From assembly GCF_040719265.1 (NCBI RefSeq), contig NZ_JBFDAH010000003.1, positions 97,361-161,360 on the forward strand: 64,000 nt of DNA, given 5' to 3'. The notes below the pieces were generated by a model, which saw only the letters and a list, made by a program, of their open reading frames with translations, searched no databases and was not told the DNA's origin. How positions within the stretch are numbered: position 1 is the stretch's first letter; every line of letters begins with the position of its first letter. Origin of the DNA: Aliikangiella maris (GTDB lineage: Bacteria > Pseudomonadota > Gammaproteobacteria > Enterobacterales > Kangiellaceae). Below are positions 10,075 to 17,666 of this stretch, one piece after another. The position numbers and the translations under genes were made by a program.

Positions 10075-11646
10075 TTATTTCGGTTTAGGAAATGGAATAC
10101 ATATTTTAATAAAAGGTAACCACCAAAAAAGTAAATTCAACAGGACTAAAAATATTTGTAATACTATAAAAGCACATATTGTAATTAACGGAATACTAAA
10201 CCCACAGATCATGCCAAAACCAATCCCTGAACCTTCATTTTTTTTGCCATCTAAAATATCATTCAAATTAATGGTATCCATAAATTTTTGAATTGATTCA
10301 GGCACTTTAAATGCCACATTAGGCTTTAGTTTTTTAAGGGTTTGCGTATTAATATCAGGTAATTCTATTTGAGTTGGCGCAACCCCGTCGTGTGACTCAT
10401 ACCAGGGCACAATTTTAAAGCGATGCGTTGGTGCCGACCAAATTGTGTTTACAGGACACCCAGATTGCCCGGCAACACGAATAAACGCATATAAACGGTA
10501 TTCATTATTACCAGCATAACGGGTCTCACCCGGCGCGACACGCTGCCAACGATGACTCATAGTCGCATAAATAGCATTCACCAATGATTGCTGTTGAAGT
10601 GTGTTGAACTGAGGCCATTGCAAAGGAGTAAATGCGGCGCTTAGCGTTTGGGATTGTCCTTGTTCATCTTGAGGGAAACCATAAAACACTTGGAATGCCG
10701 CTAATAGAAACTGATAATAATTAGTCGATTGACTATTTCGTTGTGGTGAGAAACTCACCGGTATTTGTTGTAGCAAGTGTTTAAGGTTTTGTACTTCCTG
10801 GCCGCCAGTAAATAACCCTACTTCGTTGGCCAAATAACTCAGCAATTTTTTTAATGCGGCAAACGGTGGTGATTGCGCGTGAGTATCGCGAAACAATGCA
10901 TCTGTAGGGGGCTTAGGAAAAGAATCCGTAAATCGCTCATCGCCTCCTTGCATCAATAAGACAGGTAGACGTTGTAAAATATTTTGTTTTGTAAACGGCG
11001 GCGGATTGATACTATCATCTTCTACCATTTCCTGACTGGCTAAGTTCATCACCCCATAAAGCAATGTTTTTCTGGTTTGCTGCATGATTTTAGGTGGTGT
11101 TAAAAATAGACTTTGATAATCTTCGCTGTAATCTTGATAAGGATTGATTGATGGTGAAGCTTGTTCGAGTATCAACCGATTACTACCTAATATTCTTTGC
11201 TGACGAATATTAGGATCGACATCATAGTTACGTAAGCAATCGGTGTATTCAGTATCAATGGGATTCACTGGTTTCCAGCCCACCACTTTACCTTGCGATT
11301 TCATCCAGCCATATTCCTGACCTTTTTCACTAACTTTACGGATGACAAACCCACTCGATAGTATTTTTTCTGGCGCCAATCTGGGCTCACCATACTGCAA
11401 GCAACAAGCATCCAACAAAATCAAATTAAATATTCGATGGACAGGTTGATATAAGCGCATCATATCATCGGATGTGGCGCTCACCTGTTTTTGAAGTAGT
11501 TTTTCCTGTCCACTGGCTGAAGATAAATTTGCGAGCAGACTTTCTACAAAGTTTTGTTCTTGAAAAGCGAATATGTTCGGCTGTGTTAAATCACCTGAAG
11601 ATTGATTTAAATAACTGCCTTTCAGTTTTATTGGGTGATTTACCAT
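10075..11646 (-). CDS. eCIS-associated protein with hydrophobic C-terminal membrane segment(s), 523 aa
   Basis: The start ATG overlaps the stop of the spike gene and has AGGA five bases upstream. Residues 1-470 are soluble and mixed alpha/beta with no motif I recognise; the region around residue 400 (YRLYAFIRVAGQSGCP) looks beta-rich. The last ~50 residues begin with a Gly-rich hinge and become a continuous hydrophobic stretch rich in Ile, Leu, Phe and Trp, enough for one long or two short transmembrane helices, ending PFPKPK. Tail-like particle proteins are normally soluble, so a membrane anchor or membrane-contact role is inferred. It lies between the gpV-like spike and gp25, which makes it part of the injection system. 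Confidence 0.75.
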   Translation of the reverse strand: MVNHPIKLKGSYLNQSSGDLTQPNIFAFQEQNFVESLLANLSSASGQEKLLQKQVSATSDDMMRLYQPVHRIFNLILLDACCLQYGEPRLAPEKILSSGFVIRKVSEKGQEYGWMKSQGKVVGWKPVNPIDTEYTDCLRNYDVDPNIRQQRILGSNRLILEQASPSINPYQDYSEDYQSLFLTPPKIMQQTRKTLLYGVMNLASQEMVEDDSINPPPFTKQNILQRLPVLLMQGGDERFTDSFPKPPTDALFRDTHAQSPPFAALKKLLSYLANEVGLFTGGQEVQNLKHLLQQIPVSFSPQRNSQSTNYYQFLLAAFQVFYGFPQDEQGQSQTLSAAFTPLQWPQFNTLQQQSLVNAIYATMSHRWQRVAPGETRYAGNNEYRLYAFIRVAGQSGCPVNTIWSAPTHRFKIVPWYESHDGVAPTQIELPDINTQTLKKLKPNVAFKVPESIQKFMDTINLNDILDGKKNEGSGIGFGMICGFSIPLITICAFIVLQIFLVLLNLLFWWLPFIKICIPFPKPK

Positions 11647-12329
11647 ACGTTTCCTGCCCCTGGTGTATAGGTAGAACTGACCACCGTTGTTGCGATCAAT
11701 GTGTCACACTTAACGACGCCGCTAAAACTGGACATGCCAGCATTAACCGTCACCATTCCCGAATCAACTTTAACAGTTGAGGCGCTTACCGCAACTTCAG
11801 CAGGGCTATTGACCGTGACACCTGCGGAATCAAAGGTAATGGTATTGCCCGCACTCTGACAGATAATTTCTCCACCGCTGTTATCAGAAATTTCGACGCT
11901 CACACCTTGTGGCGTTGCAAATATTATTTTTGGCTGTCCTGATGCGCTTTCTTCAATTGCAATGCGCGTTCCTTTTTTTCCAACAAAACTCCAGCGATCA
12001 ATCGCATCCCCAGCGCCACCCAAAGTTTCTGGTGCTTCATCTCGGCCATTCCAAAGAGAACCAATGACAACCGGGTAGCGCGAATCACCGTTAATAAAAG
12101 TAATCAAAACCTCATCACCAACATCAGGAAACAAAAATGCCCCTTTATTTTTACCCGCAAAGGGCACAGCGACTCTCGCCCATAGCTGACCTTGTTGTTG
12201 AGCCACGCCATCAAATGCCAATAACTTAATTTGTACTCGATTCCGATTTTCAGGATCTTCTACCGAGATCACTTCAGCCAATTGAGTTTGATCTTGCGCA
12301 TGTAACGGCATCAGATTTGATAACTGCAT
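11640..12329 (-). CDS. gpV/gp5-like spike protein (OB-fold plus beta-helix), 229 aa
   Basis: The OB-fold is recognisable: QLAEVISVEDPENRNRVQIK, then QLWARVAVPFAGKNKGAFLF, PDVGDEVLITFINGDSRYPV and VIGSLWNGRDEAPE. The C-terminal ~100 residues are short repeated strands (ITFDSAGVTVNSPAEVAVSA) of the spike beta-helix type. GGAGGT lies just before the ATG. Together with the gpD-like gene upstream it would form what PVC8/VgrG encodes as one chain, so the spike is split over two genes. No separate PAAR tip gene is seen next to it. Confidence 0.88.
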   Translation of the reverse strand: MQLSNLMPLHAQDQTQLAEVISVEDPENRNRVQIKLLAFDGVAQQQGQLWARVAVPFAGKNKGAFLFPDVGDEVLITFINGDSRYPVVIGSLWNGRDEAPETLGGAGDAIDRWSFVGKKGTRIAIEESASGQPKIIFATPQGVSVEISDNSGGEIICQSAGNTITFDSAGVTVNSPAEVAVSASTVKVDSGMVTVNAGMSSFSGVVKCDTLIATTVVSSTYTPGAGNVW

Positions 12330-13424
12330 TTAACCTCCAAAATACGCTGACTGCGCAACAAATTCGGTCAGATAACCACCGGCTGTAGTAAAGTAATGAG
12401 TCACTTCAATCACATAATATTGATTTTCAAAACGCTCACCGATACCATTTAATTGAATATGAGATCCCACTTTTAAGTTTGGATTACCTAATGATTTACC
12501 TTGAGCACGCACAAATCCTCGTGCGCGTTTGGCATAGGCACTGTTAACCAGAATTTGTGCTTCACTTTCATTCTGGACAGAGGTACGACATAGGTGTTCT
12601 TGTCGGTTGGCAAAGTATTGCGTTAGATAGTCGGCACCGATGCGCCCTTCACCAGGTCCAAGATCGGCATTGGCATTACTCTGCACTGCGATTTGCTGCC
12701 CTTGTTCGCTATCCCATCCAGCATAAGTGACTTGATTAACTTGATGTGCTAAATCAGCACATAGGCGACAACTGAGTAATTGACTGTTTAATTCTAGTGT
12801 TATTTGATTCTGCTGAATGGCGGCTCGAGATTTAACAACGACCTGGCCATGATTCATTTGTATATCGGCGTCATACCGTTGAATCAAGCGACGAATAAAT
12901 CCTAAGTCAGTTTCATTATATTGTAGTTGTGCATCTAGTGAGTGTTGCAATCCATCAATATGATTATTCAGTCCATGTTCTCGCAATATATTTTCAATCA
13001 TTGCTTTAAGAGTGGCCGCAGGATGTAATTGGGTTTTTCGCATCATACGTAATTGTTGTAAGCCGTCTTCGGCCAAGACAACCAGTTGGGGCTGTTGATC
13101 GATTTCTCTTACCCATTCTAATGCACTGATCACGCCAGAAAATATTTCAACAGGATCATTATTATCACCACAATAAATTTTAATTCGGCTACCTAAAGCT
13201 AATTCAGTTTCCGCACTACTTTCAAAACCAAATCCAACACCTTGCCCTTGAATATTGGCTGTATTAAAAAAGCACAATTCGGCGCTACATAAACCGCCTT
13301 CAGTTTCTTTGACTTGCATAGCAACTAACGATTCTTGTATGGTTTCGTTAGCAACTCCATTAATTTCCAATTGTGGAATTGCTTGATAAATACTACCGAC
13401 TGAAATAGCTGTTTCTTCTGTCAC
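12330..13424 (-). CDS. Late control gene D-like spike base (gpD/VgrG N-terminal half), 364 aa
   Basis: The GTG start at 13424 has GGAG six bases upstream. The protein shows the gpD pattern: a beta-barrel N-terminus with LALGSRIKIYCG and VEIFSGVISALEWVRE, a helical linker ending LQYNETDLGFIRRLIQRYDAD, and a late barrel with GSHIQLNGIGERFENQYYVIEVTH. The order corresponds to gp27-like domains that trimerise on top of the spike. It is followed without a gap by the gpV-like gene, supporting a two-chain spike. Confidence 0.88.
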   Translation of the reverse strand: MTEETAISVGSIYQAIPQLEINGVANETIQESLVAMQVKETEGGLCSAELCFFNTANIQGQGVGFGFESSAETELALGSRIKIYCGDNNDPVEIFSGVISALEWVREIDQQPQLVVLAEDGLQQLRMMRKTQLHPAATLKAMIENILREHGLNNHIDGLQHSLDAQLQYNETDLGFIRRLIQRYDADIQMNHGQVVVKSRAAIQQNQITLELNSQLLSCRLCADLAHQVNQVTYAGWDSEQGQQIAVQSNANADLGPGEGRIGADYLTQYFANRQEHLCRTSVQNESEAQILVNSAYAKRARGFVRAQGKSLGNPNLKVGSHIQLNGIGERFENQYYVIEVTHYFTTAGGYLTEFVAQSAYFGG

Positions 13425-13445
13425 AATAGACTCCGGCTTTTTTGT

Positions 13446-13616
13446 TTACTCAACCGATAAGCGTGCTTGTCGCGATTCGTAATGCTTGAGTATTTCAATA
13501 TAATTTGTGGCCGCTGTTTGTTGTTCACTCTCACTCAAATCCTGATTTTGTTGATTCACCGCAGCTTCAGCTGGCTGCTCTATTTGTGCGACAACTTCAT
13601 CAAAAATAATACTCAT
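13446..13616 (-). CDS. Small eCIS protein between tube-initiator and spike genes, 56 aa
   Basis: Reading the minus strand from ATG 13616 gives a 56-codon frame ending at TAA 13448. The product starts MSIIFDEVVAQIEQP, is acidic and Gln/Glu rich, and ends HYESRQARLSVE, so it is probably helical. It fills the gap of ~220 bases between two confident genes, and AGAGAGAAAT-type purine-rich sequence precedes the ATG. Afp/PVC clusters carry a comparably small gene of unknown function (Pvc6 position) near the tube-initiator gene. I infer the same role but see no sequence motif to prove it. Confidence 0.65.
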   Translation of the reverse strand: MSIIFDEVVAQIEQPAEAAVNQQNQDLSESEQQTAATNYIEILKHYESRQARLSVE

Positions 13617-13641
13617 CGATTTCTCTCTATTTTAAAGTTGA

Positions 13642-14736
13642 TTAATCATCAAACTTGATGCCAGCCTCAAAATCAGCATCTAGTCCCACATCAGCCGTTA
13701 GTCCGGCAGAAATTCCCATTGCACCACCAACACTTGCACTCCCGCCTAACCCCGCATCAATCCCAACACCTAATTCAATCCCTGCCCCACCACTTAAACT
13801 CACTCCCGCACTTATGCCGCCGGTTATACCGGCAGACACTGATGTTGTTAAATCGACTTTCGGGGCAGATATTTTTTGTGTTGTACCCACTTTTAAGCCA
13901 CCAAATAAAGATTCTGTTGAACCTTGGGTATTGACCGAAAAATCAGAATTAGTTCCTCCCATCGACGACAGTGAGCCAGATGTTTTTAGTGACGTATTAA
14001 AAGATGCATTAGCAGTAGTATTTACATTGGTATGAGCTGAGAACGCTTTTTGATTCATGACCATCAAATTATCAACTTCTGGTAAGCGTAGATTTTCAAT
14101 ACCGTTCATTTCAGCCAACGAACGTGCAGCATTTTCATCCCCTAATTGACGCGCTTTATCAGCCAACGACAAATCTTTACCCATGCCACTTTGATAAGCA
14201 TCTGTTGGCGCATCTAAACCCAGATTTCCTTGAGTATCGACTGCATCTTTTTTACCTTGCGAACTTGGTAATAAATTCTTTTGCGCATTGGTCATGCTTA
14301 CCGTTAAACTTGATCGTAATGGCACGCCATCACTGGAAAAAAAATCGAGCTTTTCTTTAATATTATCGATATAACCTTCAAACTTGAAGGTCCCCCATTC
14401 AAATAAAACTTTAGCCGGTATACCAATTGAGTTATCACGTCGAGTCGCCTTTCGTGGATCTTTCGGATCCATCAGTTGTGCAATATCTAAGGTAATTTTA
14501 CGTACATCGACACCAGAATGTGTCGTATCAAAAATCAGCTCGAAGCTCAACTGTGCTTTAGTTTCGGTAATAACTTGTGGCGGCTGTTTTCGCTGACCTT
14601 TTTGCACTGAGTTGGTATAAGTTAAATCGAGGGATTCAGGATTAAACTGTACCGCAATTGCAACCTGTTGACTGTCAGGCAAATCTTGTCCTTGTGGACT
14701 GGTTAGTGCAGTAAGCATCGCGATGCCATTACTCAT
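13642..14736 (-). CDS. Tube-initiator-like CIS protein (Pvc7-like) with Gly/Ala-rich tail, 364 aa
   Basis: The N-terminal ~170 residues carry the CIS tube-domain pattern: IAVQFNPESLDLTYTNSV, LSFELIFDTT, FEWGTFKFEGYIDNIKEKL and LRSSLTVSMTNAQ. Members usually end in a LysM domain. Here residues ~270-364 are instead a low-complexity run of Gly, Ala, Ser with regular Asp/Val/Ile, and no LysM motif is visible. A longer frame begins at 14778, but ATG 14736 has AAGGA at ideal spacing and overlaps the tube stop by eight bases, so I use it. The family is thought to connect tube to spike or initiate tube growth. Confidence 0.8.
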   Translation of the reverse strand: MSNGIAMLTALTSPQGQDLPDSQQVAIAVQFNPESLDLTYTNSVQKGQRKQPPQVITETKAQLSFELIFDTTHSGVDVRKITLDIAQLMDPKDPRKATRRDNSIGIPAKVLFEWGTFKFEGYIDNIKEKLDFFSSDGVPLRSSLTVSMTNAQKNLLPSSQGKKDAVDTQGNLGLDAPTDAYQSGMGKDLSLADKARQLGDENAARSLAEMNGIENLRLPEVDNLMVMNQKAFSAHTNVNTTANASFNTSLKTSGSLSSMGGTNSDFSVNTQGSTESLFGGLKVGTTQKISAPKVDLTTSVSAGITGGISAGVSLSGGAGIELGVGIDAGLGGSASVGGAMGISAGLTADVGLDADFEAGIKFDD

Positions 14737-15205
14737 GGGATAATCCTTCGTGAACCAGATGTAATTCTTCAACGCCAATTTGAGTCGATGTTGCGTTTAG
14801 ATCTGCTGTTTTAAACTTTGTGGGCAGACAGTTCTTTAATTGCCATTTTAAAGCATACTCTCCATCTTGATCGGCAAAATTCATCAGCATAATTTCTGCG
14901 TCAAGTCGATAAGCATAGGCACCGCCAGAAACCAGATTAAACCAGTTCCACATGTCACGAGTTAAAGAAATTCCTCGTTTTAATATTACCGTCGAGTAAT
15001 TGGTTCGACCGGCCAATTGTATTTCTCCTTGATTCATCCCACCGACTTTAATTGCTTTGGGCTCCATTGTTGCTTCAATACCTGAGCATTCGCTAAATGC
15101 ACCAGAACAAACCGGTTTATTTTGTCCTTTATTACTGCCTTTTGCCGTCGCTACAAAGAAATCAATTTTAAAACGAAAAACCGGTAACGGAGCAGTAGTT
15201 TTCAT
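14729..15205 (-). CDS. Phage-tail-tube-like protein 2 (Pvc5/Afp5-like), 158 aa
   Basis: It has the tail tube fold signature: FRFKIDFFVATAKG, SGAFSECSGIEATMEPKAI, NYSTVILKRGISLTRDMWNW and EYALKWQLKNCLPTKFK. The ATG overlaps the stop of sheath 2 as ATGA, with GAGGAG five bases before it. In Afp/PVC systems the second tube-like protein forms the first ring on the baseplate. It differs clearly from tube 1 in the same operon and probably makes the terminal ring, not the bulk tube (inference). Confidence 0.88.
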   Translation of the reverse strand: MKTTAPLPVFRFKIDFFVATAKGSNKGQNKPVCSGAFSECSGIEATMEPKAIKVGGMNQGEIQLAGRTNYSTVILKRGISLTRDMWNWFNLVSGGAYAYRLDAEIMLMNFADQDGEYALKWQLKNCLPTKFKTADLNATSTQIGVEELHLVHEGLSHE

Positions 15206-17133
15206 AATGACTCCTCGGTAATTTGTAAACTCCCCTTATGATCAAAATTTAACGTGATAATAATTTTTTCAATTGGCAACGCTGGTTGAAACATGATTTG
15301 TACAATTACACGACCATTATCATGATCTTGCCTGGTCATTGTGGTTTTATCACAGCGTACGCTAAATGCCTCTTTAGCTGTCTTACCTTTTAATGCATTC
15401 TGTCGATAAATATCCATCAATAGTTGTGCAACACTACGTTGGATATGGTTCCATAAAACTGCCGAATTAGGTTCAAATACCGCGCTTATTCCTATTTGTC
15501 GAGTCAATCGATGAATCAACATGGTTAATCGTTTTACACAGGCATATTGCTGCTGCTTGCTGTTAGCCGGTGTTACGTCTGACTGAAGTTGTATTCCATT
15601 TGGCGAATGGGTAATCCAACAAATTCGTTCCTGTAAATATCGATCATTTAAGTCGGTTTGTTTTAACCCGAGATAAGCTTTAGGAAATAAATCAAACACA
15701 TCAGGAAAAAAATTACCGGCCAGACTAAAATAACTTTGTTGATGTCGTGCTTGATTTGCCATTAAACCAGCTAATCTTCCCTCTGGTAATTCTGCGCGTG
15801 CAGGTAAGTGCTTTGATTGATAGGTCATTAACCAGGGAAATGCCAATTGAATTTGATCAGTATTGAAAAAATCGAATAACTCATGTTGATTGTTAATAAA
15901 CAGTGATTGTTGTAGATAATCTTCAAATGGCTTTAAAATAGTTGCTGCGGGTAATGGAATACTGCTTATCAATAAAGTATCAGAAAAGTTGCGTATTAAA
16001 TATTGACTGATATGACGGATAATCCGGGCCCAAACCAAAAAGCCAGTTTCATCACATACCGGCGCCTGAAACAACACTTGCTGATTATCTTTTTCACTAT
16101 TTGGTTCGACGATGCACGCGGTAAATTCGGTTTGCTGACCAACTACCTTAATGCTTTCAGTTGTTTTTTGTTGACAAGAAAGTAAATCGGGCAGGTCGGG
16201 CAGACTCACAAAAGAAACATCATTTAGACTATGCAATAGTCCTAATCCATGCCATGCATGCTGCTCTTCTTCAGAACCATTCCAAAGTGGTAAGGTTAGC
16301 TGAGTTAACTGAGCAATTTGAGTCAGACCTCGGGAAAGTTTTTCATTTTGATAAAGCAATCGGCTAAGTGCCTGAATCTTGAGTGCGGTAGATTCGCCAG
16401 GAATAAGCGGATCCCCTGCTCGAATAACATAACACTTTTGACCGCCCTGCTGAAAAAAAGCACGCACGGTTGCACCAAGATAAGTATCTAAATAACCATT
16501 TCGAGCAACTGTTGAGCGAACAAATCCAAGGCTTTTATTTTGGTAAATATTAATGCTGCCTGTCGAGTATTGATCAATACGTTGAATTGTCAACGCATAT
16601 CGTTCTTTTTCATTTGACTCATTGGCAATATCTTGATCAAAAACATCTTGATCAACAAAATCTTGTTTATAAGCAAAAGCCCCGTTTAGCTGCTGATTGA
16701 TTTCTATCACCAGATCGTCAAGCGCCCATTCTCCGGGATTAAAAGTTATAATTTCGGGAGGTTGGTTATCGATAACAACATAAAGCTTTTGATCGGACTG
16801 TTCAATCAATACAGACGCCGATAAACTCGAACTGACAATTTCGGCGCGTTGGTTAATACGTTTATCCGGTGCAAACAACTCAGTAAACAAACGCCAAGAA
16901 TCGATTGGAATTGGAATATCGAGCAATTCAATTAGAGGTTCACCAGATTCATTTTGATGAAAAATAATCCGCTCATACCAACGATGATTTATCAACCAGG
17001 TTTTAAGCGAGCCTGGTAATTGATTCAATGGCTGCATTGGTATAAAACCAGCAAAGCAGGCAATATCCATACGAGTAACTTGCGTCGAGCTAATCGGCGC
17101 TTGTGTATCAAAATGAATTCCTGGCGCCAGCAT
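15202..17133 (-). CDS. Contractile tail sheath protein 2, 643 aa
   Basis: The C-terminal quarter matches sheath 1 of this operon: ISAVFEPNSAVLWNHIQRSV, LKGKTAKEAFSVRCDKTT and MTRQDHDNGRVIVQIMF. The N-terminus MLAPGIHF is the usual sheath opening. A TTG twelve bases upstream (17145) is also in frame, but it directly abuts GAGGG and ATG 17133 gives the standard N-terminus. The middle is longer and more divergent than in sheath 1, as in minor sheath subunits that sit near the baseplate. ATGA overlap with tube 2 shows coupling. Confidence 0.88.
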   Translation of the reverse strand: MLAPGIHFDTQAPISSTQVTRMDIACFAGFIPMQPLNQLPGSLKTWLINHRWYERIIFHQNESGEPLIELLDIPIPIDSWRLFTELFAPDKRINQRAEIVSSSLSASVLIEQSDQKLYVVIDNQPPEIITFNPGEWALDDLVIEINQQLNGAFAYKQDFVDQDVFDQDIANESNEKERYALTIQRIDQYSTGSINIYQNKSLGFVRSTVARNGYLDTYLGATVRAFFQQGGQKCYVIRAGDPLIPGESTALKIQALSRLLYQNEKLSRGLTQIAQLTQLTLPLWNGSEEEQHAWHGLGLLHSLNDVSFVSLPDLPDLLSCQQKTTESIKVVGQQTEFTACIVEPNSEKDNQQVLFQAPVCDETGFLVWARIIRHISQYLIRNFSDTLLISSIPLPAATILKPFEDYLQQSLFINNQHELFDFFNTDQIQLAFPWLMTYQSKHLPARAELPEGRLAGLMANQARHQQSYFSLAGNFFPDVFDLFPKAYLGLKQTDLNDRYLQERICWITHSPNGIQLQSDVTPANSKQQQYACVKRLTMLIHRLTRQIGISAVFEPNSAVLWNHIQRSVAQLLMDIYRQNALKGKTAKEAFSVRCDKTTMTRQDHDNGRVIVQIMFQPALPIEKIIITLNFDHKGSLQITEESL

Positions 17134-17189
17134 ATTAGTTATCAACCCTCAACTGGATAACAGTTTGATATAACTTGATGGCAAGTCGT

Positions 17190-17636
17190 TTACTCACTGT
17201 AACTGATCCCTTCGGCAGACAATACCAGCTCTTCCATCGCTACATCACTGCCTCCTTTAGCATTTAAACTGGGACCCGAATATTTGGTTGGTACAGCCGC
17301 ATGGAGTACCCAGCGAGAAACTGCATTTTCGTGACTTTCATCCATCAAAGTAATTGAAATATCACGCTGTCCTTCCCAACCACGATTACGTACCAGGTCG
17401 ATCCATTCCCAAAGATCTTTTGATTTAATGATGCCACGTTTTAAAGTGACATCATTGACTTTGTTTATATTTGGAATTTTTCGCACATGATTTTGTTTAT
17501 CAGTGCCTTCACGATATTCTGCCATGGTAATTTCGGCACCAATACCCGTTACCTCAGAAAATCCCGCGGAAATATCTTGTCCATTAAATTCAACTAAAAA
17601 ATTAAACGCACTATAAGGTGAAGTTCTTTCTGCCAT
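17190..17636 (-). CDS. Phage-tail-tube-like protein 1 (Pvc1/Hcp-like inner tube), 148 aa
   Basis: It shows the tail tube pattern: SAFNFLVEFNGQDISAGF, FSEVTGIGAEITMAEYREG, VNDVTLKRGIIKSKDLWEW and VSRWVLHAAVPTKYSG. At 148 residues it has the standard size of the eCIS main tube. GGGAGA lies six bases before the ATG. It sits between the two sheath genes, as in other eCIS operons, and is the likely bulk subunit of the inner tube through which cargo passes. Confidence 0.92.
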   Translation of the reverse strand: MAERTSPYSAFNFLVEFNGQDISAGFSEVTGIGAEITMAEYREGTDKQNHVRKIPNINKVNDVTLKRGIIKSKDLWEWIDLVRNRGWEGQRDISITLMDESHENAVSRWVLHAAVPTKYSGPSLNAKGGSDVAMEELVLSAEGISYSE

Positions 17637-17666
17637 GGTAATTCTCCCATTGATTTATTCGTGCGC

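Noticed and set aside
13655..14035. 126-codon proline-rich plus-strand frame
   Set aside because: It is the complement of the Gly/Ala-rich tail of the tube initiator; Pro and Ala arise from Gly and Ala codons read backwards.
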